24,117 nucleotides of DNA from DATFWC01 sp045801465 (GCA_045801465.1 JBJMSU010000151.1:1-24117), one strand, 5' to 3'; shown: positions 7,974-15,335, numbered from the stretch's first letter. The notes: generated from the sequence alone by a model not told the origin. Translations and numbers: made by a program.

Positions 7974-8001
7974 GCGTGGGTCAGGCATTCACGACCCGCG
8001 C
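7974..8001 (+). terminator. Stem-loop directly after the S8 peptidase gene
   Basis: GCGTGGGTC (7974-7982) pairs with GACCCGCGC (7993-8001): a 9-bp stem with one G-U pair and a 10-nt loop, starting 2 nt after the stop codon. No T-run follows, so it is at best a weak terminator or an mRNA-protecting hairpin separating the protease from the next gene. Confidence 0.4.
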
Positions 8002-8071
8002 ATCACCGGGCGGCCTCGCTCGGTGCGCCAGGATTCCTATATGATGGCGAGCAACAAGTGAGGGTATCGCC

Positions 8072-8311
8072 ATGACGAAGCTGCGCGTGACGCTCAGCGT
8101 CAACGACTCGCATCTCAAGCAGCTGCGCAAGGTGGCGCAGGCGGCGAAGAAAGCCGGCATGAAGCTGGAGCAGCAGCTCGATAGTCTGGGCGTCCTGACC
8201 GGAGTGATCGATGCCGACAAGGTTGAGCACCTGCGGCGGATCGAAGGCGTCTCAAGCGTCGAGCAGGAGCGCGAGGTGCGAGTCCCGACGCCTGGCAGCC
8301 CGCTGCAATAG
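8072..8311 (+). CDS. Small I9-like protein, candidate stand-alone protease propeptide/inhibitor
   Basis: 79-residue soluble protein with no signal peptide. The predicted order is beta (KLRVTLSV, 3-10), helix (about 13-29), beta-beta (LEQQLDSLGVLTGVID), helix (ADKVEHLRRIEG) and beta (VSSVEQEREVRV): the ferredoxin-like pattern of inhibitor I9 / subtilisin propeptides, which typically end in a 'V..V..D/E' strand that enters the active site. It lies 99 bp downstream of an S8 protease on the same strand, with its own ribosome binding site (GAGGG, about 8 nt before ATG), and the protease keeps a propeptide of its own. I infer that it is a separate folding chaperone or inhibitor of that protease. 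The fold call is by eye; a structural model would test it. Confidence 0.7.
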   Translation: MTKLRVTLSVNDSHLKQLRKVAQAAKKAGMKLEQQLDSLGVLTGVIDADKVEHLRRIEGVSSVEQEREVRVPTPGSPLQ

Positions 8312-8448
8312 GGCCATCGATCTATTTGCCGGCGCTCCGGCAGCGTGCCCGGTCGGCGGGATCGAGATCGAGCGGTGCAAATTTCTGCGATTCCGGCAGA
8401 CCGAGCAGCGGACGACGAATGGCGTCTGCCAGACCACGTCAACCTTAA

Positions 8449-8488
8449 CGGAAAATTTCCGGCGCGATCACGTGAATTTCAGGGAAAT
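8449..8488. promoter_or_regulatory. Two dyad-symmetric sites upstream of the hybrid kinase gene
   Basis: The 283-bp gap 8312-8594 has no gene I can support. It holds two dyads built from similar half-sites: CGGAAA-A-TTTCCG (8449-8461) and ATTTC-AGG-GAAAT (8476-8488), with centres 27 bp apart and about 110-140 bp before the kinase start. They could be an operator pair for a dimeric regulator. No confident -35/-10 pair was found beside them, so this is a weak candidate. Confidence 0.25.
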
Positions 8489-8594
8489 CGTAGGTGTCCC
8501 TGGGGCACGGTGCACTGCAATCAGGCGAGACCCGCGAGCGGTCAACCGCCCGGTCGCGCCGTTGTCGTTTCGGTCCTGCGGGCAGACGGACATT

Positions 8595-10340
8595 ATGATG
8601 GTGGAACTCGCAGTCGGATCGGCGGCGCTAGGCTGTAGCGCGCTGGTTCTGCTGACACTGCAGAATCGCCGGCTGCGGCGCGACTTGCGTCGCCTCGCCG
8701 ACCGGACGGAAGAACTGGCCGACCGCAACTGGGAGCTCAAGGACAGCGAAGAGCGCGCCCGCACACTGCTCCAGGCGCAGCAGGCGCGCGACGCCGCCGA
8801 GGCGGCGAGCCGCGCCAAGTCGCGCTTTCTCGCCATGGTGTCGCACGAGATCAGAACGCCGCTCAACGGCATTCTCGGCATGACCGGCCTGCTCCTCGAC
8901 ACCGCGTTGAGCCCCGAGCAGACGACCTATGCCAAGGCGGTGCAGACGTCGGGCGAGACCCTGCTGTCGCTGATCAACGAAATGCTCGACTTCTCGAAGA
9001 TCGAGGCAGGCCGGCTCGAGCTCGACGCACGTCCCTTCGGGCTGGCGACGCTGGTCGAGGGGGTGGTCGAGCTGCTGGCGCCGCGCGCGCAGGAAAAGGG
9101 ACTCGAGATCGCCTCCGCGGTTGACGAGCGTCTCCCCGAGCGGGTCACGGGCGACGCAACGCGACTGCGCCAGGTGCTGCTCAACCTCGCCGGTAACGCC
9201 GTGAAGTTCACCGATGCCGGCGGGCTCGCGGTGGTCGTGGCGCCGGGACCTGAGGCCGATCACGTGACGTTCACGGTGCGCGACACCGGAATCGGCATCC
9301 CGGAGGAAGCCCAGACGCGCATCTTCGGCGAATTCGAGCAGGCGGACAGCGGCTCGACCCGGCGCTTCGGAGGCACCGGACTGGGGCTTGCGATCTCGAA
9401 GCGCATCGTGGAGCGCATGGGTGGCCGCATTTCTGTGACGAGCCTGCCGAGCGCCGGCTCGACGTTCACGGTGACGCTCCCGCTGCCCCGCTCCGCGAAC
9501 TGCGCCACGCCGAGCTTCGTCGTACCCGATCTCGCCGGCCGCGCCATCCTGATCGTCGGCTCCTCCCGCTTCGAGCTTCCGCTCGCGGCCGAACGGCTCG
9601 CGCGCTGGTCGGCCGACGTGCACACCTCTCCCGACGCGGCATGCGCCATGCGGCAGCTCGCGCAGCGGCGGTTCGACGCGATCCTGGTGGACCGCGCACT
9701 CGGCGCCGCAGAGACGGAAGCGTTGGGTCGCGCGGCGCGCGACAAAGCCACGCACCGCATCGTGTTGATCACGCCGGACGAGCGCCACGAGCTTGCCGAC
9801 CTGCAGGCGGCGGGCTTCTCCGGCTATCTGATCAAGCCGATCCGCTTCGCTTCGCTTGCCGCCCGCTTCGACGGCGGGGAAGAGTTCGACAGCGCACCGG
9901 TCGTGCCGGTGAACGATACGCCGGCGGCGGACACGCCGGCCGGCCTGTCCATCCTGGTCGCCGAGGACAACGAGATCAATGCGCTGCTCGCCCGCTCGCT
10001 GCTGACCAAGCTCGGGCACCATCCTATCGTGGTGGCGAACGGCGCCGAGGCCGTCAATTCATGGCTCGCCGCACGCACGGCCGGCAGCCCCTACGACCTC
10101 GTGCTGATGGACGTGCAGATGCCGCAGCTCGACGGCCTCGAAGCCACGCGTCGCATCCGCGCCGCCGAGACACCGGGAGAAAGAACGGCGATTGTCGCGC
10201 TCACCGCCAACGCTTATGCGGAAGACCGCGAAGCCTGCCTCGCCGCCGGCATGGACGAGATCCTGATGAAGCCGCTCGACCGGACGCGTCTCGCCGAGGC
10301 GCTGGCGCTGGCGCGCTCGTCGGCCCCGATTGCTGCGTGA
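8595..10340 (+). CDS. Hybrid sensor histidine kinase with two receiver domains (one degenerate)
   Basis: 581 residues. Order: one N-terminal membrane segment (about 3-22) with almost no periplasmic part, a coiled coil (about 25-75), HisKA with phospho-acceptor His84 in SHEIRTPLNG, and HATPase with N-box Asn201 (NLAGNAVKF), DTGIGIP (230-236) and GGTGLGLAISKR (259-270). Then comes a first receiver-like domain (about 314-425) that has lost the acidic pair (ILIVGSS), though Asp366 and Lys414 remain. The last is a complete receiver (about 451-575) with Glu458/Asp459, phospho-Asp506 in LMDVQMP and Lys559. There is no recognisable sensory domain, so the input may be cytosolic or through a partner. 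The start is the ATG pair at 8595/8598, with a weak ribosome binding site; no cognate response regulator is nearby. A longer reading frame from 8211 overlaps the preceding gene and looks unconserved. Confidence 0.93.
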   Translation: MMVELAVGSAALGCSALVLLTLQNRRLRRDLRRLADRTEELADRNWELKDSEERARTLLQAQQARDAAEAASRAKSRFLAMVSHEIRTPLNGILGMTGLLLDTALSPEQTTYAKAVQTSGETLLSLINEMLDFSKIEAGRLELDARPFGLATLVEGVVELLAPRAQEKGLEIASAVDERLPERVTGDATRLRQVLLNLAGNAVKFTDAGGLAVVVAPGPEADHVTFTVRDTGIGIPEEAQTRIFGEFEQADSGSTRRFGGTGLGLAISKRIVERMGGRISVTSLPSAGSTFTVTLPLPRSANCATPSFVVPDLAGRAILIVGSSRFELPLAAERLARWSADVHTSPDAACAMRQLAQRRFDAILVDRALGAAETEALGRAARDKATHRIVLITPDERHELADLQAAGFSGYLIKPIRFASLAARFDGGEEFDSAPVVPVNDTPAADTPAGLSILVAEDNEINALLARSLLTKLGHHPIVVANGAEAVNSWLAARTAGSPYDLVLMDVQMPQLDGLEATRRIRAAETPGERTAIVALTANAYAEDREACLAAGMDEILMKPLDRTRLAEALALARSSAPIAA

Positions 10341-10345
10341 GATCA

Positions 10346-10417
10346 GCGGATGCCGAGGTCAATTACGAATAGAGCCGGTGCGATGCCCGCTAATTCCATT
10401 CCTCATTCGTTATCCGC
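10346..10417. repeat. Inverted repeat between the convergent kinase and coaA genes
   Basis: The 80-bp convergent gap holds nested short inverted arms: GCGGAT (10346-10351) with ATCCGC (10412-10417), and ACGAAT (10365-10370) with ATTCGT (10405-10410). The words GAATAG and CATTCG recall the larger GAATAG-type inverted repeat near hisA, so it may be a degraded relative. It could also act as a bidirectional terminator, but it lacks T-runs. Confidence 0.3.
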
Positions 10418-10420
10418 TCG

Positions 10421-11374
10421 TCACAGCCGCCGCAGCGCGACCTGTTCCACCATGTGATTGGCGCTCTTGGCCAGGATGAGGTCGGCGCGCTGCCGCGTCG
10501 GCAGGATGTTCTCGCGCAGATTGACGAGATTGATGCGCGACCAGATGGAGGTCGCGGTCTCGATCGCCTCGGCATCGGAGAGCTTGGAGTAGCGGTGGAA
10601 GTACGATACCGGATCACGGAAGGCGGTGAGCCGCAGGGTCAGAAATCGGTCCACATACCACTGGCGTAACACTTCCTCGTCGGCATCGAGATAGACCGAG
10701 AAGTCGAAGAAATCGGATACGAACGGGATCGCCTTGCCGTCCTTCGGTGGCCGGCCGGCCTGCAGGACGTTCAAGCCCTCGACGATGAGGATGTCCGGGT
10801 GGTCGATCTCGACCCACTGATTGGGCATCACGTCGTAGATGAGGTGCGAATAGACCGGCGCCCGCGCCGGATGCTTGCCGGCTTTGACGTCCGTCAGGAA
10901 GCGCAGCAGGACGGTGAGATCGTAGCTTTCCGGAAAACCCTTCTTCTCCATCAGGCCTTCCCGCTGCAGCACCGCGTTGGGATAGAGAAAGCCGTCGGTG
11001 GTGACGAGATCGACCTTGGGAACGTTGGGCCAGCGGGTGAGCAGCGCCTGCAGCACGCGCGAGGTCGTCGACTTGCCGACCGCCACCGAGCCGCCGACCC
11101 CGATGATATACGGGACCTTGGAGTCCTGCGTGCCGAGGAAGTCCTGCTGCGCCACGAACAGGCGCTGGGCCGCCGCAACGTACATGGACAGGAGGCGGGA
11201 CAGCGGCAGGTAGATCTCTTCGACCTCGGCGATATCGAGTCGGTCGTTGAGCGAACGCAGCTGGGCGATCTCACCCGGTTCGAGCGTCATGGGCGTATCG
11301 GCGCGCAGCGCCGCCCACTCGGCGCGCGGAAAGATGCGATAGGGCGAGAGCTCGATATCGGCGCGCTGATCCAT
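10421..11374 (-). CDS. coaA: Type I pantothenate kinase
   Basis: First enzyme of coenzyme A synthesis: phosphorylates pantothenate with ATP. 317 residues, typical for the type I (CoaA) family. The P-loop is GVGGSVAVGKST (92-103, Lys101), followed by VDLVTTDGFLYPNAVL (121-136), the PESYD segment (148-152), YSHLIYDVMP (175-184) and DILIVEGLNVLQ (194-205). I chose ATG 11374, 4 nt after the hisE stop codon and at the expected family N-terminus; the same frame stays open further upstream into hisE. It is the last gene of the his cluster on this strand, so it is probably coexpressed with histidine enzymes although the pathways are unrelated. CoaE, the last enzyme of the same pathway, lies elsewhere in this window. 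Confidence 0.96.
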   Translation of the reverse strand: MDQRADIELSPYRIFPRAEWAALRADTPMTLEPGEIAQLRSLNDRLDIAEVEEIYLPLSRLLSMYVAAAQRLFVAQQDFLGTQDSKVPYIIGVGGSVAVGKSTTSRVLQALLTRWPNVPKVDLVTTDGFLYPNAVLQREGLMEKKGFPESYDLTVLLRFLTDVKAGKHPARAPVYSHLIYDVMPNQWVEIDHPDILIVEGLNVLQAGRPPKDGKAIPFVSDFFDFSVYLDADEEVLRQWYVDRFLTLRLTAFRDPVSYFHRYSKLSDAEAIETATSIWSRINLVNLRENILPTRQRADLILAKSANHMVEQVALRRL

Positions 11375-11378
11375 CGCG

Positions 11379-11708
11379 TCACTCACGCGGCCGGGAGGCC
11401 TTCTCCGCGAGCCCGGATTTTGCCGTGCGCTGCGACAGCTCCGCCTCGATCTCGGCCAGCGCGATGCCGCGCACCTCCAGCACCACGACAAGATGGTAGA
11501 GGAGATCGGCCGCTTCGGCGATGACCCGATCGCGGTCCTCGGCGATGGCCGCAATGGCCATCTCGACCGCTTCTTCGCCCAGCTTCTTGGCGCAATGAGC
11601 GATGCCGCGATCCATGAGCTTGCGCGTATAGGAGACGTCGGCGCTCGCCTGCGCGCGTTCCTTCACGCGGGCGGCAAGCTCGTGCAGGGTGAGGGGCGTA
11701 CTCTCCAC
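11379..11708 (-). CDS. hisE: Phosphoribosyl-ATP diphosphatase
   Basis: Second step of histidine synthesis: hydrolyses phosphoribosyl-ATP to phosphoribosyl-AMP and diphosphate. 109 residues, all-alpha MazG-like fold. The metal-binding acidic motif GEEAVE and the EAADLLYHLVVVL helix are present. The start is GTG at 11708, with GAGGTGA 6-7 nt upstream. It is monofunctional: HisI is not fused here and is not in the window. It lies 140 bp downstream of hisF, with a stem-loop in the gap, and 4 nt upstream of coaA. Confidence 0.95.
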   Translation of the reverse strand: MESTPLTLHELAARVKERAQASADVSYTRKLMDRGIAHCAKKLGEEAVEMAIAAIAEDRDRVIAEAADLLYHLVVVLEVRGIALAEIEAELSQRTAKSGLAEKASRPRE

Positions 11709-11810
11709 GGATCGTCACCTCATGTCGGGCCCGCTTCCCCACGCCCCAAGGCGCAAGCGGGCAGTAATCCGCTTCTATCACGAATAACGTTGGGAATGGA
11801 TCCGCGCGAC

Positions 11811-11840
11811 ACATGCGTGATGCATGCGGTTAACGCATGT
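11811..11840 (-). terminator. Stem-loop between hisF and hisE
   Basis: ACATGCGT and ACGCATGT form a perfect 8-bp inverted repeat (11811-11818 and 11833-11840) with a 14-nt loop, about 8 nt after the hisF stop codon. There is no T-run. In a his-coaA transcript it would act as a partial terminator or a processing/stability hairpin rather than a full stop; hisE could have its own promoter in the remaining about 100 bp, but I see no convincing one. Confidence 0.35.
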
Positions 11841-11848
11841 TCGGCCGT

Positions 11849-12613
11849 TTACGCATCGAGCCGCACCGCCAAGCCGGCGCGCGCCATGTATTCCTTCGCG
11901 GCGCGCACGGAGTGCTCGCCGAAGTGGAAGATCGAGGCGGCGAGCACGGCGCTGGCATGGCCGTCGCGGATGCCTTCCACCAGGTGTTCGAGCGTGCCGA
12001 CGCCGCCCGAGGCGATCACCGGCACCGGCACCGCATCGGCAACCGCGCGCGTGAGCAGGATATCGAACCCCTGACGGGTGCCGTCGCGATCCATCGACGT
12101 GAGCAGGATCTCGCCGGCACCGAGCCCCACCACTTCGCGGGCATAATCGACCGCATCAAGGCCGGTCGGACGACGTCCGCCATGGGTGAAGATTTCCCAG
12201 CGCCCGGCGGACACCTGCTTGGCGTCGATCGCCACCACGATGCACTGGTCGCCGAACTTCTCCGCCGCCTCCTTGACGAATTCGCGCCGGGAGACCGCCG
12301 CGGTGTTGATCGAGACCTTGTCGGCACCCGAGCCCAGAAGGTCGCGAATGTCGTCGGTCGTGCGCACACCCCCGCCGACCGTGAGCGGCATGAAGCAGGC
12401 CTCGGCCGTGCGGCGCACGACGTCGAGAATGATGCCGCGATCCTCATGGCTTGCCGTAATGTCGAGGAAGCAAAGCTCGTCGGCACCCGCGGCGTCATAG
12501 GCGATCGCCGCCTGGACCGGATCGCCGGCATCGACCAGATCGACGAATTTGACGCCTTTGACGACACGTCCGTCCTTGACGTCGAGGCAGGGAATGATCC
12601 GGACCTTGAACAT
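11849..12613 (-). CDS. hisF: Imidazole glycerol phosphate synthase, cyclase subunit
   Basis: Cyclase half of the HisH-HisF synthase. It uses ammonia channelled from HisH to convert PRFAR to imidazole glycerol phosphate plus AICAR. 254-residue (beta/alpha)8 barrel of typical length. The catalytic aspartates fall exactly at Asp11 (IIPCLDVKDG) and Asp130 (VVAIDAK), and the phosphate-binding elements VGGGVRT (79-85) and IASGGVGTLEH are intact. ATG 11-nt upstream region contains GGTGA. It is separated from hisA by 112 bp holding a large inverted repeat, and from hisE by a shorter stem-loop. Confidence 0.97.
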   Translation of the reverse strand: MFKVRIIPCLDVKDGRVVKGVKFVDLVDAGDPVQAAIAYDAAGADELCFLDITASHEDRGIILDVVRRTAEACFMPLTVGGGVRTTDDIRDLLGSGADKVSINTAAVSRREFVKEAAEKFGDQCIVVAIDAKQVSAGRWEIFTHGGRRPTGLDAVDYAREVVGLGAGEILLTSMDRDGTRQGFDILLTRAVADAVPVPVIASGGVGTLEHLVEGIRDGHASAVLAASIFHFGEHSVRAAKEYMARAGLAVRLDA

Positions 12614-12626
12614 GTTTCACCAGAAC

Positions 12627-12741
12627 GGCGAATAGCGAATAGTGAGTAGCGAATGAGAATAGAGAATTGTCAGGTTCCGTTCGTCATCGTGGCCTCGCTA
12701 CGCACTACTCGCTACCGGCCATTTGCTATTCGCTATTCGCC
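12627..12741. repeat. Large GAATAG-type inverted repeat between hisA and hisF
   Basis: GGCGAATAGCGAATAG (12627-12642) and its exact reverse complement (12726-12741) form a perfect 16-bp inverted repeat around 83 bp. The flanks are low-complexity variants of the same words (GAGTAGCGA, TACTCGCTA). The right arm lies inside hisA: read on the minus strand, its last codons AAT AGC GAA TAG are the hisA C-terminus and stop codon. The arm consists of tandem AATAGCG-like heptamers. It looks like an intergenic repeat element and could also form a hairpin in the his mRNA. Confidence 0.75.
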
Positions 12742-13481
12742 TCGCGCGCTGCGCGCCCGGCACGGATCAGCGCCAGCGCTGCTGCCGCGCTGAGCCGTCC
12801 ATCGTACAAGGCGCGGCCGGCGATCGCGCCGGCGAGCTTGGCGGCGCGCGGAGCGAGCAGCGCCTGCACGTCCTCCAACGACGCTAGGCCGCCGGACGCG
12901 ACCACCGGGATGGAGACGGCGTCGGCGAGGGCAATCGTGGCGTCCAAATTGAGGCCCGTGAGCATGCCGTCGCGCGCGACGTCGGTGTAGATGATGGCCG
13001 CAACGCCGACGTCCTCGAAGCGTCTGGCAATTTCGAGGGCACTCAGCTCGGAGGTCGCGGCCCAGCCCTCGACGGCCACCTTGCCGTCGCGCGCATCGAG
13101 CCCCACGGCGACGCGGCCGGGATAGTCGCGCGCCGCTTGCCGCACGAACGGCGGATCGCGCACCGCGGCGGTGCCGATAATCACGCGTGTGACCCCTTTT
13201 TCGAGCCACGCCTCGACCGTTGCGGTGTCGCGGATGCCGCCGCCGAGTTGCACCGGAATGGAGACCGTTTCCAGAATGCGGTCGACGGCGCCGGCGTTCA
13301 TCGGCTTGCCGGCAAAGGCGCCGTCGAGATCGACGACGTGGAGATATTCGAAGCCTTGCACTTCGAACGCCTGCGCCTGGCTCGCGGGATCGCGGCTGAA
13401 GACCGTTGCGCGCGCCATATCGCCCTGCTCCAGGCGCACGCACAGGCCGTCCTTGACATCGATGGCGGGAAAAAGGATCAC
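12726..13481 (-). CDS. hisA: ProFAR isomerase (HisA)
   Basis: Isomerises ProFAR to PRFAR in histidine synthesis. 251-residue (beta/alpha)8 barrel, paralogous to HisF. The catalytic aspartates are Asp8 (LFPAIDVKDG) and Asp129 (VAVGLDARDG). Other motifs are VQLGGGIRD (77-85), YTDVARDGMLTG and VVASGGLAS. The start is GTG at 13481; no ATG fits the family start. The last residues ANSE and the stop codon come from the right arm of the GAATAG inverted repeat, so the natural C-terminus may once have been different. It follows hisH after 55 nt. Confidence 0.97.
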   Translation of the reverse strand: MILFPAIDVKDGLCVRLEQGDMARATVFSRDPASQAQAFEVQGFEYLHVVDLDGAFAGKPMNAGAVDRILETVSIPVQLGGGIRDTATVEAWLEKGVTRVIIGTAAVRDPPFVRQAARDYPGRVAVGLDARDGKVAVEGWAATSELSALEIARRFEDVGVAAIIYTDVARDGMLTGLNLDATIALADAVSIPVVASGGLASLEDVQALLAPRAAKLAGAIAGRALYDGRLSAAAALALIRAGRAAREANSE

Positions 13482-13536
13482 GTGCCGGGACCTGCCTGCA
13501 CCCGTTTGCAGAAGATCACGCCAGCTCCGTCCCGTG

Positions 13537-14181
13537 TCACGGCTTCCACTTGAGAAAATTGGCGATCACCTGAAGCCCGAGCCGTTGGCTCTTCTCGGGA
13601 TGGAACTGGGTGCCGGCATAGCAGTCACGCGCCACCATGGCCGTGACAGGACCGCCATAGTCGGCCTCGGCGACCAGGTCGGCGCGGTTCTCCGGCTTGA
13701 GGTGATAGGAATGCACGAAGTAGGCGTGCAATCCGTCGGCGCCGAGCGGAATGCCGTCCAGCAATGGGTGAGCGCGTCGCGCGTCAAGCGTGTTCCAGCC
13801 CATATGGGGAATCTTCAGGGTCGTGTCGGCCGGCGCGAGCCGATCGACCTCGCCGGCGATCCAGCCCAGACCCCGCGTGACCTCGTATTCGCGCCCGCGT
13901 TCCGCCATCAGCTGCATGCCGACGCAGATGCCAAGAAACGGCCTGCCCTTGCGGCGCACCGTCTCCTCCAGCGCATCGATCATGCCGGACACCGCTTCGA
14001 GTCCACGCCGGCAATCTGCGAAGGCGCCGACGCCGGGCAGCACCACGCGCTCGGCACGGCGAACCGTGTCCGGGTCGCGCGTCACGACGATCGGCTGGCC
14101 GCTAGCGCCGGCAGCACGCTCGAACGCCTTGGCGGCCGAGTGCAGGTTGCCGGAACCATAGTCGACGATGGCGACCGTCAC
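13537..14181 (-). CDS. hisH: Imidazole glycerol phosphate synthase, glutaminase subunit
   Basis: Glutamine amidotransferase partner of HisF. 214 residues of class I GATase type. The nucleophile is Cys86 in FLGICVGMQLM; the His194-x-Glu196 pair is in QFHPEKSQ; the oxyanion segment LPGVGAF (48-54) is present. The start is GTG at 14181, and it overlaps the stop codon of the upstream DUF2628 gene in a GTGA quartet (14181-14178). That gives tight translational coupling to a membrane protein gene, an unusual neighbour for a soluble enzyme. Confidence 0.97.
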   Translation of the reverse strand: MTVAIVDYGSGNLHSAAKAFERAAGASGQPIVVTRDPDTVRRAERVVLPGVGAFADCRRGLEAVSGMIDALEETVRRKGRPFLGICVGMQLMAERGREYEVTRGLGWIAGEVDRLAPADTTLKIPHMGWNTLDARRAHPLLDGIPLGADGLHAYFVHSYHLKPENRADLVAEADYGGPVTAMVARDCYAGTQFHPEKSQRLGLQVIANFLKWKP

Positions 14182-14669
14182 GGCCGTGCTCCCGGCTGGG
14201 GGAAGAGACCAATCACATCGTCGCGCGTGTTCATCATGCGGAGCGACGGCGGGCTCGACATCGGCAGGGCCGGCGAAGACGCCGCGCCGGCGGCCCAGAC
14301 ATCGAAGAAGCGCCGCTCCGCCAAGTCGCGGTCGTCAGCCACCACCACGCCGACCTGGCTCCAACCGCGGCGCGTCAAGGTCCAGCGCCGCAACGTCGAG
14401 GCTTCGATGCCGAGCAGGATGGCCAACAGCAGACCGACCGTAGCGCTGGCCCAAGCGGACGCGCCAAGCACGCCCAACGCGACCGCAACCGCGGCCATGA
14501 GCACCACGAAGCCAATCAGGACGAGCCACAGCCGGTGCCAGAGCATCCACAGCACCGAGAAAAAGAACGCGCTCCAATAGAACCCATCGCGCACAAACGC
14601 AAAACGCGCAGGATCGCCGTCGCTCTCCCGGCGATCCAATGGCGGCTCGTGGACGGTATAGACGCTCAT
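14178..14669 (-). CDS. DUF2628 domain membrane protein in the his operon
   Basis: 163 residues. The N-terminus MSVYTVHEPP, then FVRDGFYWSAFFFSVLWMLW, is characteristic of DUF2628 proteins. Two or three membrane segments lie at about 30-75 and 75-90, followed by a cytosolic segment with WTLTRRGW and ERRFFDVW. The function is unknown. ATG 14669 has a strong ribosome binding site (GAGGAG, 6 nt spacing) that overlaps the end of hisB, and the stop codon overlaps the hisH start in GTGA, so it is cotranscribed and coupled with both neighbours. I recall that a DUF2628 gene at this his position recurs in rhizobia, which would suggest a maintained link; I cannot test this here. Confidence 0.85.
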   Translation of the reverse strand: MSVYTVHEPPLDRRESDGDPARFAFVRDGFYWSAFFFSVLWMLWHRLWLVLIGFVVLMAAVAVALGVLGASAWASATVGLLLAILLGIEASTLRRWTLTRRGWSQVGVVVADDRDLAERRFFDVWAAGAASSPALPMSSPPSLRMMNTRDDVIGLFPQPGARP

Positions 14670-14679
14670 CGTCGTCTCC

Positions 14680-15273
14680 TCACCCGCCCAACATGCCCTT
14701 GGTCGATGGCACTTCGTCAGCAGCCCGTGGATCGATGGCAATGGCGGCACGCAACGCCCGCGCCAGGCCCTTGAAGCACGATTCGGCGATGTGATGGTCG
14801 TTGCTGCCGTAGAGCGTCTCGACGTGCAGCGTCAACCCGGCATTCATGGCGAAAGCCTGGAACCACTCCTGCACCAGCTCGGTGTCGAAGCTCCCGACCT
14901 TGTCGCGCCCGAACTTCGGCTTGAACACGAGGAACGGCCGCCCGGAAACGTCGATCGCCACCCGCGTGAGCGCCTCGTCCATGGGCACGTGCACATCGGC
15001 ATAGCGGACGATGCCCTTCATCTCACCGAGCGCGCGCTTTACCGCCTGGCCGAGCGCAATGCCGACATCCTCCGTGGTGTGATGATGGTCGACATGAAGA
15101 TCGCCTTTGGCCTTGACGGCGATGTCGAGCCGGGCATGGCGCGCCAGCAGGTCCAGCATGTGGTCGAGAAACCCGATTCCGGTCGCGACCGAAGACGTGC
15201 CGTTGCCGTCGAGGTTCACCTCGACTTCGACGTCCGTCTCCTTGGTGGTGCGCCGAATGGCCGCCTTGCGCAT
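14680..15273 (-). CDS. hisB: Imidazoleglycerol-phosphate dehydratase
   Basis: Dehydrates imidazole glycerol phosphate to imidazole acetol phosphate. 197 residues: the monofunctional form without the histidinol-phosphatase domain found in E. coli. Metal-binding motifs are intact: GIGFLDHML, DHHHTTED and SNDHHIAESCFKGLARAL, with STKG near the C-terminus. ATG 15273 has GAGG 7 nt upstream. It is the first gene of the minus-strand his-coaA cluster, transcribed away from hslV; the leader region contains palindromic units B1 and B2. Confidence 0.97.
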   Translation of the reverse strand: MRKAAIRRTTKETDVEVEVNLDGNGTSSVATGIGFLDHMLDLLARHARLDIAVKAKGDLHVDHHHTTEDVGIALGQAVKRALGEMKGIVRYADVHVPMDEALTRVAIDVSGRPFLVFKPKFGRDKVGSFDTELVQEWFQAFAMNAGLTLHVETLYGSNDHHIAESCFKGLARALRAAIAIDPRAADEVPSTKGMLGG

Positions 15274-15335
15274 GCACGTGCCTCGATGAGTTCGGGCGCG
15301 TTTTATCAGGCGCCGCTTCCGCTCGCCACTCCATG

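Noticed and set aside
8501..8519. Sigma-54-like GGGGCAC...TGC promoter before the hybrid kinase
   Set aside because: The distance between the GG and GC elements is 11 nt rather than the strict 10, and the consensus T before GG is replaced.
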